Shown: positions 32,226 to 40,391 of the stretch, in pieces
How positions within the stretch are numbered: the first letter of the stretch is position 1
Layout: each line of letters starts with the position of its first letter
The notes under the pieces: generated by a model
Seen by the model: the letters and a program-made list of their open reading frames with translations, nothing else
Told to the model about the DNA's origin: nothing
Databases searched by the model: none
Made by a program: the position numbers and the translations under genes
NCBI RefSeq assembly: GCF_016464305.1
Contig: NZ_JAEIOJ010000002.1
Span: 714,096 to 778,095 of the forward strand
Reading direction: 5' to 3'
DNA length: 64,000 nucleotides
DNA from: Umezawaea beigongshangensis
Lineage (GTDB): Bacteria; Actinomycetota; Actinomycetes; Mycobacteriales; Pseudonocardiaceae

Positions 32226-32612
32226 TCAGTCGGCGGGCGTGCGCGTCGGGAGTCGCCGGCTCACCGAAGCGGGCATCAGCTCCAGCAGCAGCAGTTCCAG
32301 CGGTGAGCCCTGGGCAGCGCGCCACCGGCCACCCGCGCCGTGGGAGCACAGGACCAGCTGGCCCTCGCGCACGGACAGCGGAGGTTCCCCGTCCTGGACG
32401 AGTTCGCCGCTGCCGCGCAGCACGAACCACGCCTCCTCGACGTCGCCCCGGCCGCGCCCGTCGAGGACGGACCCCGGCGCGAGCTGGACGTAGTCGAAGG
32501 ACTCGCACTCGCTGAACAACATCCCCCTGCGTCCGAGGCACCGCCACGCCGCGTCGCCGGTGCTGTCGTCGGAGGTCCTGGTGAGCCCGTCGTGCGTGCT
32601 GGAGACGATCAC
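32226..32612 (-). CDS. cupin C2: degenerate cupin, duplicate of the 33321-33722 protein
   Basis: 128 residues. Shares WRCL-x-RRGML-x-SECE, DYV-x-LAPG and EEAWFVLRGSGEL with the protein at 33321-33722 over its whole length. The metal-binding His and Glu residues of cupin motif 1 are absent (LAPGSVLDGRGRGDVEEAW), so it is probably structural or binds an organic ligand. GTG 32612 overlaps the stop of the A2-B2 protein (GTGA). Third member of the second copy of a duplicated three-cupin cassette. Confidence 0.72.
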   Translation of the reverse strand: MIVSSTHDGLTRTSDDSTGDAAWRCLGRRGMLFSECESFDYVQLAPGSVLDGRGRGDVEEAWFVLRGSGELVQDGEPPLSVREGQLVLCSHGAGGRWRAAQGSPLELLLLELMPASVSRRLPTRTPAD

Positions 32613-33328
32613 CGCGCACCACCCGTGCTCACCGCGACGGCGAGGCTCACCACGAAGAACTCCAGGCCATCCGGTCCTCCCTCGATCGTGACGGCGCCGA
32701 GGTGCGGCACGCCCACCGACACCCCGTGGCGCAGCGGGACGGTCGTGGACCCCGTCTCCGCGATCCCGCTCCCGCTCAGCGCGAAGAGCACGTGCTCCTG
32801 CTCGTCGGACACCAGGGACTCGCGCTGGGCCGGGTCGAGGCGCACCAGCCGCGCGCGCCGCAGCGGTCCGGCGAGGTGGTCCAGCGCGTCGACGTCGCGA
32901 GCCTCGCGGAGGTCGATCACCCCGGCGCGGACGCCGTCGGCGTCCCGCTCCGGCACGCCTTCCGCCATTCCGGGGCCGGACACCTCGACGACCAGCCAGA
33001 CCAGGTCCTCCGCGCCGGTGTTGCGGATGCCGTGCCGGGTGCCGAGGCAGGTGGTGATCAGATCACCGGCGGCGACCGGGTGGTCCACGCCGTCGATCGT
33101 CATGACTCCCGAGCCGGACACGACGTAGTCGAACTGCTCGGTCCGGCTGTGCAGGTGCACGCCGCTGGCCGCGCCCGGCGGCAGGGACGAGCACTCCACC
33201 GCCTCCCACGGCCCGAACAGGTTGTTCCGCCTGACCAGGCACTTCCACCTGGCGACCCGTTCGCCACCGTGCATCTCGTAGACCTCGGACGGCGCGTCCA
33301 GCGTGGTGACGACCAGGCGGTCAGTCAT
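32609..33328 (-). CDS. cupin A2-B2: two cupin domains in one protein
   Basis: 239 residues. Domain 1 (~1-125) matches the separate protein at 34042-34458: WKC-x-x-RRNNLFGPWEAVE, LPPGAASGVHLHSRTEQFDYV with the H-x-H-x3-E metal motif, and GTRHGIRN. Domain 2 (~135-239) matches the separate protein at 33719-34045: VIDLREARDVDALDHLAGPL and EQEHVLFALSGSG, without metal ligands. So two adjacent genes of one cassette copy appear here as one frame. ATG 33328 overlaps the preceding stop by 8 nt. Function unknown; domain 1 could be a metal-dependent oxygenase or isomerase. Confidence 0.78.
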   Translation of the reverse strand: MTDRLVVTTLDAPSEVYEMHGGERVARWKCLVRRNNLFGPWEAVECSSLPPGAASGVHLHSRTEQFDYVVSGSGVMTIDGVDHPVAAGDLITTCLGTRHGIRNTGAEDLVWLVVEVSGPGMAEGVPERDADGVRAGVIDLREARDVDALDHLAGPLRRARLVRLDPAQRESLVSDEQEHVLFALSGSGIAETGSTTVPLRHGVSVGVPHLGAVTIEGGPDGLEFFVVSLAVAVSTGGAR

Positions 33329-33722
33329 GATCGCCCCCGGTCACGAGCCACCGCGCCACCGGAATCCGCGCGGGGAGCCGGTCGGTCACCGCGGCGGGCA
33401 GCACCGCGAAGGAGAGCAGTTCGAGGTCGTCGGCGGAGTCGTTGTGCACCGCCCCGGAGGTCCCCCCGGACGACAGCAGGAGATCCCCGGGACGCAGCGG
33501 GACCGAGCGGTCCTCGCCGTCGAGGAACCGCCCGCGTCCGCCGAGGACGAACCAGGCTCCTTCGACGCCCTCCCGGCCGCGCCCGTTCCGCGTGGCGCCC
33601 GGTGCGAGCCGGACGTAGTCGACGGCCTCGCACTCGCTGTGCAGCATTCCGCGACGCGCCAGGCAGCGCCAGGCGCCGTCACCCGCTGCCCGGCTCAGCC
33701 CGCCGGCGTTGGTGACGATCAC
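33321..33722 (-). CDS. cupin C1: degenerate cupin
   Basis: 133 residues. WRCLARRGMLHSECEAVDYV, then VRLAPGATRNGRGREGVEGA and FVLGGRGRFLDGED outline a cupin barrel without the metal-binding His/Glu set; only HNDS remains near motif 2. A whole-length duplicate lies at 32226-32612. GTG 33722 overlaps the stop of cupin B1 (GTGA), so translation is coupled. Confidence 0.72.
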   Translation of the reverse strand: MIVTNAGGLSRAAGDGAWRCLARRGMLHSECEAVDYVRLAPGATRNGRGREGVEGAWFVLGGRGRFLDGEDRSVPLRPGDLLLSSGGTSGAVHNDSADDLELLSFAVLPAAVTDRLPARIPVARWLVTGGDHD

Positions 33723-34045
33723 CGGACCGCTCCCGCGTCCTGCGGCGTGTCGAGGCTGGCGATGAACAGCTCCAGGCCCTCGTCGCCCGCTTCGACCGTG
33801 ACCCTGCTGCCCAGCGGCAGGGTCAGCGCCACACCGGGCCGCAGCGGGACGGTCGCCGAGCCGGACACCGCGCTCCCCTCGCCCCGCACGGTGAACAGGG
33901 TGTGCTCCTGGTCCTCGGCGAGGAGCGTCTCCTGCTGACCGGGCTGGAGCTGCGGCAGGCGGATGCGCCCGAGCGGGCCGCTGAGGAAGACCCCGGCGTC
34001 GATCTCGCGCACCTCACGAAGGTTGATCACCACGGCGTTGCTCAT
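33719..34045 (-). CDS. cupin B1: small cupin-like protein
   Basis: 108 residues. MSNAVVINLREVREIDAGVF, LPQLQPGQQETLLAEDQEHT and LFTVRGEGSAVSGSA describe the middle strands of a small cupin lacking metal ligands. It matches the second domain of the protein at 32609-33328. ATG 34045 overlaps the cupin A1 stop (ATGA). Confidence 0.72.
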   Translation of the reverse strand: MSNAVVINLREVREIDAGVFLSGPLGRIRLPQLQPGQQETLLAEDQEHTLFTVRGEGSAVSGSATVPLRPGVALTLPLGSRVTVEAGDEGLELFIASLDTPQDAGAVR

Positions 34046-34458
34046 CGTTGTCCCCCGATGTCGATCTGCTTCTGGTAGTCGGCGTAGACGGCCGCCATGG
34101 GTGGTCCCACCACTTCGACGACGAGCCACTCCAGCCGGTCCTCGCCCGCGTTGCGCAGGCCGTGCCGGGTGCCGAGGCCGTTGAGGATCAGGTCACCGGC
34201 TCGAACCGGGTGCTCCCGGCCGTCGAGGAGCATGACCCCGGTACCGGCGATGATGAAGTACAGCTCCTCGGTGCGGGTGTGGACGTGCGCGCCGCTGATC
34301 CCGCCGGGCGGCAGGGCGGCCCACTCGATGGCCTCCCACTTCCCGAACAGGTTGTCGCGCCGGGCGAAGCACTTCCACTCGGACGCGCCGTCCGCGCCGT
34401 GGACGCCGTGGACCACGGACGTCTCGTCGAGGTCCGCGATCACCACGTGGTCGGTCAC
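34042..34458 (-). CDS. cupin A1: metal-binding cupin
   Basis: 138 residues. WKCFARRDNLFGKWEAIEW, LPPGGISGAHVHTRTEELYF (H-x-H-x4-E) and GTRHGLRNAG (third His and Asn) keep the complete cupin metal site. It matches domain 1 of the protein at 32609-33328 and, more distantly, the cupin fused to the cyclitol synthase. GTG 34458 has an AAGGGGGGA ribosome site, which decides it over an in-frame GTG at 34473. It directly follows the aryl carrier protein gene. Confidence 0.78.
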   Translation of the reverse strand: MTDHVVIADLDETSVVHGVHGADGASEWKCFARRDNLFGKWEAIEWAALPPGGISGAHVHTRTEELYFIIAGTGVMLLDGREHPVRAGDLILNGLGTRHGLRNAGEDRLEWLVVEVVGPPMAAVYADYQKQIDIGGQR

Positions 34459-34469
34459 GACTCCCCCCT

Positions 34470-34727
34470 TCACGTCCGCAGGCCGTCGAGGTGCGCGAGC
34501 CAGCCGTCCAGCGTGGGCGTGGCCGCCAGCTCTTCGAAGACGACCGGCACCCGCTCGCGGCGCCAGCGGCCGACCAGCCTCATCAGGTCGAGGGAGCTCA
34601 GTCCCAGCATGATGAGGTTGGCCCCGCCGGGGATGTCCTCGGGTCGGGTGTTGATCAGCGGCGCCACCAGCTCGCGCAGCTGCCGCTCGTCGGGTGGTTG
34701 CGCGGTCGGAGGGGAATCGGTGGCCAT
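34470..34727 (-). CDS. aryl carrier protein (ArCP)
   Basis: 85 residues, acyl-carrier fold. The phosphopantetheine site is LGLSSLDLM, with Ser45 as the likely attachment (the usual Asp before it is Ser44). It sits between the salicyl-AMP ligase and the cupins, with 1 nt to the ligase stop. It would hold salicylate as a thioester for transfer by the KAS III-like enzyme. There is no isochorismatase domain and no NRPS module in the window. Confidence 0.85.
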   Translation of the reverse strand: MATDSPPTAQPPDERQLRELVAPLINTRPEDIPGGANLIMLGLSSLDLMRLVGRWRRERVPVVFEELAATPTLDGWLAHLDGLRT

Positions 34728-34728
34728 G

Positions 34729-36357
34729 TCAGCCTTCCTGGGTCGCGGTGGACGGGTGGGACCGTTCGGCGAGGAGCACCAGCGCCTTCTTGTCGACCTT
34801 GCCCAGTGGCGTCACGGGGAGGTCGTCGACGAACTCGACGCGGTCGGGGAGCTTGTAGTCGGCCAGCCCACGTTCGTGCAGCGCGCGCTTGAGCTCGGGC
34901 AGCGACGGGCGCTGACCGGTCACGACGAGGTACGCGCAGGTGCGCTCCCCGAGGAAGTCGTCCGGTACGCCGACCACCGCGGCGCGCAGGACGCCGGGGC
35001 GGGTGAGCAGGTGGCCCTCCACCTCGGCGGCGGAGATCTTGTCGCCGCCCCGGATCACCACGTCCTTGATCCGGCCCTCGACGACCAGGTTCCCGTCGCC
35101 GGTCAGCCTGGCGAGGTCGCCGGTGCGGTAGAACCCGTCCTCGGTGAACGCGACCGCGTTGTGCTCCGGTGCGCGGTAGTAGCCCCGCAGGGTGTACGGG
35201 CCGCGGGTGAGCAGCTCACCCACTTCGCCGGCGGCGACGTCCCGGCCGTCCGGACCGGCGATCCTGATCTCGTCCTGTTCGGACAGCGGCCTGCCCTGGG
35301 TGCCCAGCACCACGTCCGGCGCGTCGCCGGGCCTGGTGAGCGTGAGCAGGCCCTCCGCCATGCCGAAGACCTGCTGGAGCTCGCAGCCGAAGGCCGGCGC
35401 GATCCGCTCCGCGACCGAGCGCTGCAGCTTGGCGCCGCCGATCTGGACCACTCGCAGGCTCGACAGGTCGGCGTCGGCCCACTCCCTCGCCTCCAGCCAC
35501 AGCTGGGCGATGCTGGGCACCAGGGACGTCACGGTGACCCGTTCGCGGGCGACGAGGGCGAAGCAGTCGTCGGCCGTGGGATCGTCGGCGAGCACCACCG
35601 TGCCGCCGGAGAGCAGCGTGCCGATCACCCCGGGACATCCCCAGGTGAAGTTGAACTCCAGCGGGAGAACCGCCAGGTAGGTGTCCGACGTGGAGAGTCC
35701 GAGCAGTTCCGCCGCGGTCCGCACCTGGTAGACGTAGTCGTCGTGCGTGCGCGGGATGACCTTCGGCAGCGCGGTCGTCCCGCCGGAGAGCAGGAAGAAC
35801 GCGGCGTCCGACGGGTCCTGCTCCGCCGGGCCGTCCGGTTCGGCGTCCACGGAGGACAGGTCGACCGTGTCCGTGCCGTCGCCGTCCAGGCTGAACAGCA
35901 GCCTCAGCGAGGGGACGTCCGCGCGCACGTCCCTCGCCAGCTGGCGGTGGTCGAACCCCCGGTGCACGCCGGGCAGCACGTACGCCACCGCACCGGTGAT
36001 CCGGCACAGGTGCCCGATCTCCTGCGACCGGTGCGCGGCCAGCGCGAACACGGGCTTGGCACCGAGCCGGAACAGGGCGAAGCACACCACGACGAACTCG
36101 GGCACGTTGGGCAGCTGCACCACGACCCGCTCCCCCGCGGCGATGCCGTGCCGGGCGAAGCCCGCGGCCATCCGGTCCACCCGGCGGTCGAGTTCGGCGT
36201 AGGACACCCTGCGGTCGCCGTGCACCAGCGCGGTGGCCGGGCCGAACCGGGCGGCCGCGGTCCGCAGCAGGGCGCCGAGGGTCTCCCCGCGCCACAGGCC
36301 GGCCGCCCGGTACCGCTCGGCCACGTCATCGGGCCACGGCGTGCATCCGTCCAGCAC
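34729..36357 (-). CDS. salicyl-AMP ligase (DhbE/MbtA-type)
   Basis: 542 residues, the usual length of DhbE/YbtE/MbtA. P-loop LLSGGTTALPKVIPRTH (A3); PLEFNFTWGCPGVIGTLLSG corresponds to the HNYP-SSPG aryl-acid block; then VQIGGAKLQ, FGMAEGLL, YRTGDLARL (A7), GRIKDVVIRGGDKISAAEVE (A8) and PLGKVDKKAL (A10 Lys). It activates an aryl acid with ATP and loads the ArCP encoded next. GTG 36357 with GGAGGG upstream, 1 nt after the KAS III stop. Salicylate rather than 2,3-dihydroxybenzoate is expected because a salicylate synthase gene lies in the same operon and no DHB dehydrogenase is present. Confidence 0.9.
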   Translation of the reverse strand: MLDGCTPWPDDVAERYRAAGLWRGETLGALLRTAAARFGPATALVHGDRRVSYAELDRRVDRMAAGFARHGIAAGERVVVQLPNVPEFVVVCFALFRLGAKPVFALAAHRSQEIGHLCRITGAVAYVLPGVHRGFDHRQLARDVRADVPSLRLLFSLDGDGTDTVDLSSVDAEPDGPAEQDPSDAAFFLLSGGTTALPKVIPRTHDDYVYQVRTAAELLGLSTSDTYLAVLPLEFNFTWGCPGVIGTLLSGGTVVLADDPTADDCFALVARERVTVTSLVPSIAQLWLEAREWADADLSSLRVVQIGGAKLQRSVAERIAPAFGCELQQVFGMAEGLLTLTRPGDAPDVVLGTQGRPLSEQDEIRIAGPDGRDVAAGEVGELLTRGPYTLRGYYRAPEHNAVAFTEDGFYRTGDLARLTGDGNLVVEGRIKDVVIRGGDKISAAEVEGHLLTRPGVLRAAVVGVPDDFLGERTCAYLVVTGQRPSLPELKRALHERGLADYKLPDRVEFVDDLPVTPLGKVDKKALVLLAERSHPSTATQEG

Positions 36358-36358
36358 G

Positions 36359-37402
36359 TCAGCCCTCCGTTCCCGGCTCGCAGGCGGTGAGGATCTCCAC
36401 GACCGCGGCACCCATGGACGCGCCCGCTCCCGAGGACAGCAGCAGCACCCGGTCACCGGGGACGACCTGTCCGGAGGTCCACAGGTGTTCCAGGCCGAGG
36501 AACACCTCGGTGACCCCGGCGTGCCCCACGTGCCTGATGTAGTCCCAGACGCCCCGGTCGGCGTCGATGCCCAGCGGGGCGAGGAACATCGTCTCCAGCG
36601 ACTCCCAGCCGAACCCGGGGTGCGCCACCCTGGTGATCTCGTCGAAGGTGGTGCCCGCCTCCTCCAGCACCGCCTCGGTGACCGCGACGATCTTGTCGCC
36701 GAAGTAGCCGATGGGCGGGGCCACACCGGCCGCCCACTGCGCGCGCATGTGCTCGCGGCGCTTGTTGAAGTCCAGCGGCTCGCCGACGGTCACCCCTGGC
36801 GGGAACAGCGGGTCGCCGCCGCGGTCGAGGGCCTCCATCCGGGCGTCGGACACCGATCCGATCGCCAGCAGCCGGGCGAACCCGCCGGTCCGGGACACGG
36901 CCAGCGCGGCAGCGGAGTCGGCCAGCACGAACGCCGACGAGGTCCGCCAGCGGTCCACCAGGGGGATGGAGAAGTTGTCCGCCGCGGTCACCAGTGCGGC
37001 CGGGTGGCTGGGATTGGCCAGCAGCCGGGTCGCGGCCAGTTCGAGCGCGGCCAGTCCGCCCAGGCAGCCCTGCCGGACCTCGATGGCCGGGATCGGCCGG
37101 TCCAGGGTGTTGTTCAGCACGTAGTGCGCCGGGGACCACGCGTCCGGCCCCTGGTGGTGGGCGTGGCTGTGCAGCAGGACGCCGAAGTCGTCCGCGGCGT
37201 GTCCGGATCGCCGGATCGCGGTCCTGGCGGCCTCGACGGCCAGGTCCGGCGCGGGCGTCGACTCGGCGACCGAGACCGCGAGGATGCCCGACGCCTCCCG
37301 GTCCGCCTCGTCGTACCAGCCCTGCGCCACCGCGTGCTCGGTGCTCACCCGCTCCGGCACCACGGTGCCGATCCCGGCGAGGTAGACGTTCTCCGTCCTC
37401 AC
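36359..37402 (-). CDS. KAS III-like acyltransferase (PtmR-type candidate)
   Basis: 347 residues of the FabH fold. The nucleophile is Cys113 in EVRQGCLGGLAA; His261 lies in RVAHPGFGWESLE; the residue matching FabH Asn (GNTS) is His294 in HVGHAGVTEVFLG, so the Cys-His-Asn triad is altered. The C-terminal SSGAGASMGAAVV is the usual glycine loop. In pactamycin biosynthesis the KAS III-like PtmR moves 6-methylsalicylate from its carrier to the aminocyclitol without condensation. With an ArCP and salicyl-AMP ligase alongside, the same job with salicylate is likely. GTG 37402 overlaps the salicylate synthase stop. Confidence 0.83.
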   Translation of the reverse strand: MRTENVYLAGIGTVVPERVSTEHAVAQGWYDEADREASGILAVSVAESTPAPDLAVEAARTAIRRSGHAADDFGVLLHSHAHHQGPDAWSPAHYVLNNTLDRPIPAIEVRQGCLGGLAALELAATRLLANPSHPAALVTAADNFSIPLVDRWRTSSAFVLADSAAALAVSRTGGFARLLAIGSVSDARMEALDRGGDPLFPPGVTVGEPLDFNKRREHMRAQWAAGVAPPIGYFGDKIVAVTEAVLEEAGTTFDEITRVAHPGFGWESLETMFLAPLGIDADRGVWDYIRHVGHAGVTEVFLGLEHLWTSGQVVPGDRVLLLSSGAGASMGAAVVEILTACEPGTEG

Positions 37403-38745
37403 GCGGACACCTCTTCCTTGACCTCACCGGCGACCAGGAAGCGGGCGACGCTGTCGAGCTTCTCGCACGTCTCCTCGAACTCCCGGTCGGGCTGGGACTG
37501 GCCGACGATCCCCGCGCCGGCGCGCAGCCAGGTCCGTCCGTCCTGGCGGTAGACGGTCCGCAGCACGAGCGCGGCGTCCATCGCGCCGGACTCCTCCACG
37601 GTCAGCACCGCGCCGCTGTAGAGCCCGCGCCGCTCGGTCTCGTACCTGCGGATCGCCGTGTACGCGGCCTCCTTGGACACCCCGGACGCGGTCACGGCGG
37701 GGAAGACGGCGGCGAAGGCGTCCCACGCGTCGAACCCGGCGGCCAGCCGGCCGGTCACCTGCGAGGCGAGGTGCTGGACGCTGCCCCGCTCCTCCAGCGT
37801 CATCAGCTTGCGCACCCCGACCGACTCCGGGTCGCACACGGTGAGCAGTTCGTCGTTGCCGACCTTCACCGAGATCGCGTGCTCGTAGACCTCCTTCTCG
37901 GAGGCCAGGAGCTCCTCGCGCAGCCTGCTGTTGGTCGCCGCGTCCGAGGTGAGCGCCCTGGTGCCGGCCAGCGGCTGACTGACGACCTCGCCGTCCTCGG
38001 TCACGCTGACCACGATCTCCGGGCTGAACCCGGCGGCCTCCAGGCCGTTCATGCGCAGCAGGAAGGACCGGGCCGGGGTGTTGCGCTGGCGGCCGAGCAC
38101 GTACGTGCCGACCAGGTCGACGTCCCGGTCCACCTCGACGACCCTGGAGAGGATCACCTTCTGCAACCGCGCCTCGGCGATGTCCCGGACCGCGCCGGAG
38201 ACCGAGGCGCAGTACTCGTCCCGGCCGGTCCGCCGGACGTCGAGCGGAACCGGGGTCTGCTCCCGGCCGTCCACCGGGGAGGTGAGCAGGTCGACGAGCA
38301 CCGCGAGGGTGTCCGAGTCCGTGGACCGCACCTGCGCCTGCCCGGAGCTGATCCGCACCTCGCTCTTGGGCACCACCAGGTGCAGCAGCGGCTGGTCGTC
38401 CACGTGCTGCCGGTCGCCGTCCTTGGCGTAGGACAGCTCGAACGCCGCGGTGCCGTAGGCACGCCAGCCCCGGACCGGCACCATCGCGAGCAGCTTCCTG
38501 ACCTGCTCCAACGGCTGGTCGCTCCAGGGCAGTCGCGCGGTCAGCACGCCGCTGAGCCGGGCTCCGTCGCGATCGAGGCGCACGTCGGCGAGCACACCGC
38601 CCGCGTAGGACCACAGCCCGTTCTTCTCGTAGACGACGAACTCACCGTGCGGACCGGCTTCGGCCAGACGGGCCGACAAGACCAGCGGCTCCTCCGACAC
38701 CTCGATCGTCGTCTCGACGTAATGCGGCCAAACCGTCCTGCCCAT
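37399..38745 (-). CDS. salicylate synthase (MbtI/Irp9 family)
   Basis: 448 residues, the size of MbtI (450). Chorismate-binding motifs: SRVVEVDRDVDLVGTYVLGR, FLLRMNGLEAAGFSPEIVVS, SQPLAGTRALTSD, EKEVYEHAISVKVGNDELL, FPAVTASGVSKEAAY, RRGLYSGAVLTVE and LRAGAGIVGQSQPDREFEET, the order of the MST (menaquinone, siderophore, tryptophan) enzymes. It converts chorismate through isochorismate to salicylate and pyruvate. ATG 38745 is chosen because sequence before it has no family match. It follows the DAHP synthase gene by 111 bp. Confidence 0.9.
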   Translation of the reverse strand: MGRTVWPHYVETTIEVSEEPLVLSARLAEAGPHGEFVVYEKNGLWSYAGGVLADVRLDRDGARLSGVLTARLPWSDQPLEQVRKLLAMVPVRGWRAYGTAAFELSYAKDGDRQHVDDQPLLHLVVPKSEVRISSGQAQVRSTDSDTLAVLVDLLTSPVDGREQTPVPLDVRRTGRDEYCASVSGAVRDIAEARLQKVILSRVVEVDRDVDLVGTYVLGRQRNTPARSFLLRMNGLEAAGFSPEIVVSVTEDGEVVSQPLAGTRALTSDAATNSRLREELLASEKEVYEHAISVKVGNDELLTVCDPESVGVRKLMTLEERGSVQHLASQVTGRLAAGFDAWDAFAAVFPAVTASGVSKEAAYTAIRRYETERRGLYSGAVLTVEESGAMDAALVLRTVYRQDGRTWLRAGAGIVGQSQPDREFEETCEKLDSVARFLVAGEVKEEVSA

Positions 38746-38856
38746 TCCAGCGACCTCAATTCTATCGACCTGACGACAGGAAAAGGGGGAACACAGTTCT
38801 GAATCCGGCGCGGAACACCGGCGCTCACCACGGGCGAGCACACCGCCGAATGGCGG

Positions 38857-40026
38857 TCAGCGCCAGGACGAGACCACCTCGATCGCCTGCTTCGGATTGA
38901 GCCGCGGATCACAAAAACTGGTGTACTTGTCACCGACGTGATCGATCGCCGACTCGTCCGCGACGCACTCGGTGACGTCGTCCGGGGTGGTCTCCAGATG
39001 CAGACCGCCCGCCACCGCACGTTCCGCCGACACCACGCGCTGGAATTCGACGACCTCCCGGACGACGGTCTCCACGAACCGCGTCTTCAACCCGTCCGGG
39101 CCGTTGACGGTGTTGCCGTGCATGGGGTCGGTGAGCCAGACGACCGGGTGACCCGCCGCGCGGACCGCGGCCACCAGCGGTGGCAGCCGCTCGGCCACGG
39201 CCCCGGCGCCCATGCGCGCGATGAGGGTGAGCCTGCCCGGCGTGCGGAAGGGATCGAGCCGCTCGCACAGCGCGACCAGCTCGTCCGCCGCCATCCCCGG
39301 CCCCACCTTGCAGGCGACCGGGTTCTCGATCGTCGCCAGCAGGGTCGCGTGCGCCCCGTCCACCTGGTTGGTGCGGTTGCCGATCCACGGCCAGTGCGTC
39401 GAGGTCAGCAGCCACCGGCCCAGCTCGTCCTGACGCAGCATCGGCAGCTCGTAGTCGAGCAGCAGCGCCTCGTGGCTGGTCCAGACGGTGGCCTCCGGTC
39501 GCGGCAGGCGCTCGTCGTTGCGCAGGCGCAGGTAGTCCATCGCCGCGCTCGCCGCCTCGTAGCCGGTGAGCAACCGCTCCGGGTCCGGCTGGCGGAGCAG
39601 GGCGTCCGGTTCCGGGCCGTTGACCATGTGGCCGCGGTAGACCGGCAGGTCCACACCGCCCACCCGCTCGGTCGGCTTCGACCTCGGCTTGCCGAACTGA
39701 CCCGCGATCCGCCCCACCCGCAGCACGGGGGTGCCGGTGGTCATGGCCAGCGCTCCGGCCAGCACGTCCAGCAGGGCGACCTTCCTGGCCACGTACACCG
39801 GGGTGCACTCCGCCGGGTCCTCGGCGCAGTCGCCGGACTGCAGGACGTGGAACTCCCCCACCGCGACCCTGGCGAGCAGGGAGCGCAGTGCGCGGACCTC
39901 GTCCCCGCCCACCAGCGGAGGTCTGACGGAGAGCGCCTCCCTGACCATTTTCACGTGCCGACGATCGAGCCATTCCGGCTGTTGCGACGCCGATTCGGCC
40001 GACAACACCGACAAGTCACTCTGCAC
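38857..40026 (-). CDS. class II DAHP synthase
   Basis: 389 residues. LQSGDCAEDPAECTP (metal Cys and phosphate loop), RVGRIAGQFGKPRSKPTE, YRGHMVNGPEPD, THWPWIGNRTNQVDGAH, KVGPGM, WLTDPMHGNT and YTSFCDPRLNPKQAIE are class II AroA motifs. It is shorter than the feedback-regulated mycobacterial enzyme (462) and close to PhzC-type enzymes, which suggests a dedicated, less inhibited shikimate supply for salicylate. GTG 40026 with GGGGAGG; first gene of the operon. The promoter lies in the 365-bp spacer shared with the Rrf2 gene. Confidence 0.92.
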   Translation of the reverse strand: MQSDLSVLSAESASQQPEWLDRRHVKMVREALSVRPPLVGGDEVRALRSLLARVAVGEFHVLQSGDCAEDPAECTPVYVARKVALLDVLAGALAMTTGTPVLRVGRIAGQFGKPRSKPTERVGGVDLPVYRGHMVNGPEPDALLRQPDPERLLTGYEAASAAMDYLRLRNDERLPRPEATVWTSHEALLLDYELPMLRQDELGRWLLTSTHWPWIGNRTNQVDGAHATLLATIENPVACKVGPGMAADELVALCERLDPFRTPGRLTLIARMGAGAVAERLPPLVAAVRAAGHPVVWLTDPMHGNTVNGPDGLKTRFVETVVREVVEFQRVVSAERAVAGGLHLETTPDDVTECVADESAIDHVGDKYTSFCDPRLNPKQAIEVVSSWR

Positions 40027-40391
40027 CAGAACCTCCCCCAATGAACTCGGCCCGCCAGGACCGCCGCATTCGGCCTGCGACCGCGGCGATTCGATGACAC
40101 AACGCTGAATCAGTTCGGCGGGATGAAGTCGATGACTGCCGCCAGCCGTGCGTCGAGATCTATTCGCAAGCTAGCAGAGCACCGGGCATCTGCGAAGGGT
40201 GGTCGAGTCGGGTTGTCTCGCCGGCGGGACGAGAATCCTTCCTGCCGCACGTCGAACCATTTCCGGACGTGCCCGTCCGCCGAATGCGATCTCGAACGCG
40301 GGTGGTGCGACACCCGGTCGTTGACGGGCCGATCGAACTGGAACTACGCTGGTTGCGGTTCGGTCGGACGGCGGCGCACGAGGAGGCCGAG
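40027..40391. other. divergent control region between the biosynthetic operon and the Rrf2 gene
   Basis: 365 bp without a gene. It contains a GC palindrome at 40215-40230 and a moderately AT-rich stretch 40135-40185 near the operon side. The promoter of the 15-gene operon must lie here. Confidence 0.55.
40215..40230. promoter_or_regulatory. putative LmbU-type operator (copy 1)
   Basis: GTCTCGCCGGCGGGAC, a 16-bp palindrome with one mismatch, in the divergent control region. A second copy differing at one base is at 43421-43436. It contains CTCGCCGGCG, the core of the CTCGCCGGCGAG site reported for LmbU. Confidence 0.55.

Noticed and set aside
34470..38745. Salicylate synthase, aryl ligase and carrier protein as a mycobactin- or yersiniabactin-like siderophore system
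   Set aside because: No NRPS condensation/cyclisation modules, lysine or ornithine N-hydroxylase, or siderophore transport genes are present; instead the genes share an operon with a cyclitol synthase, an aminotransferase and a KAS III-like transferase.
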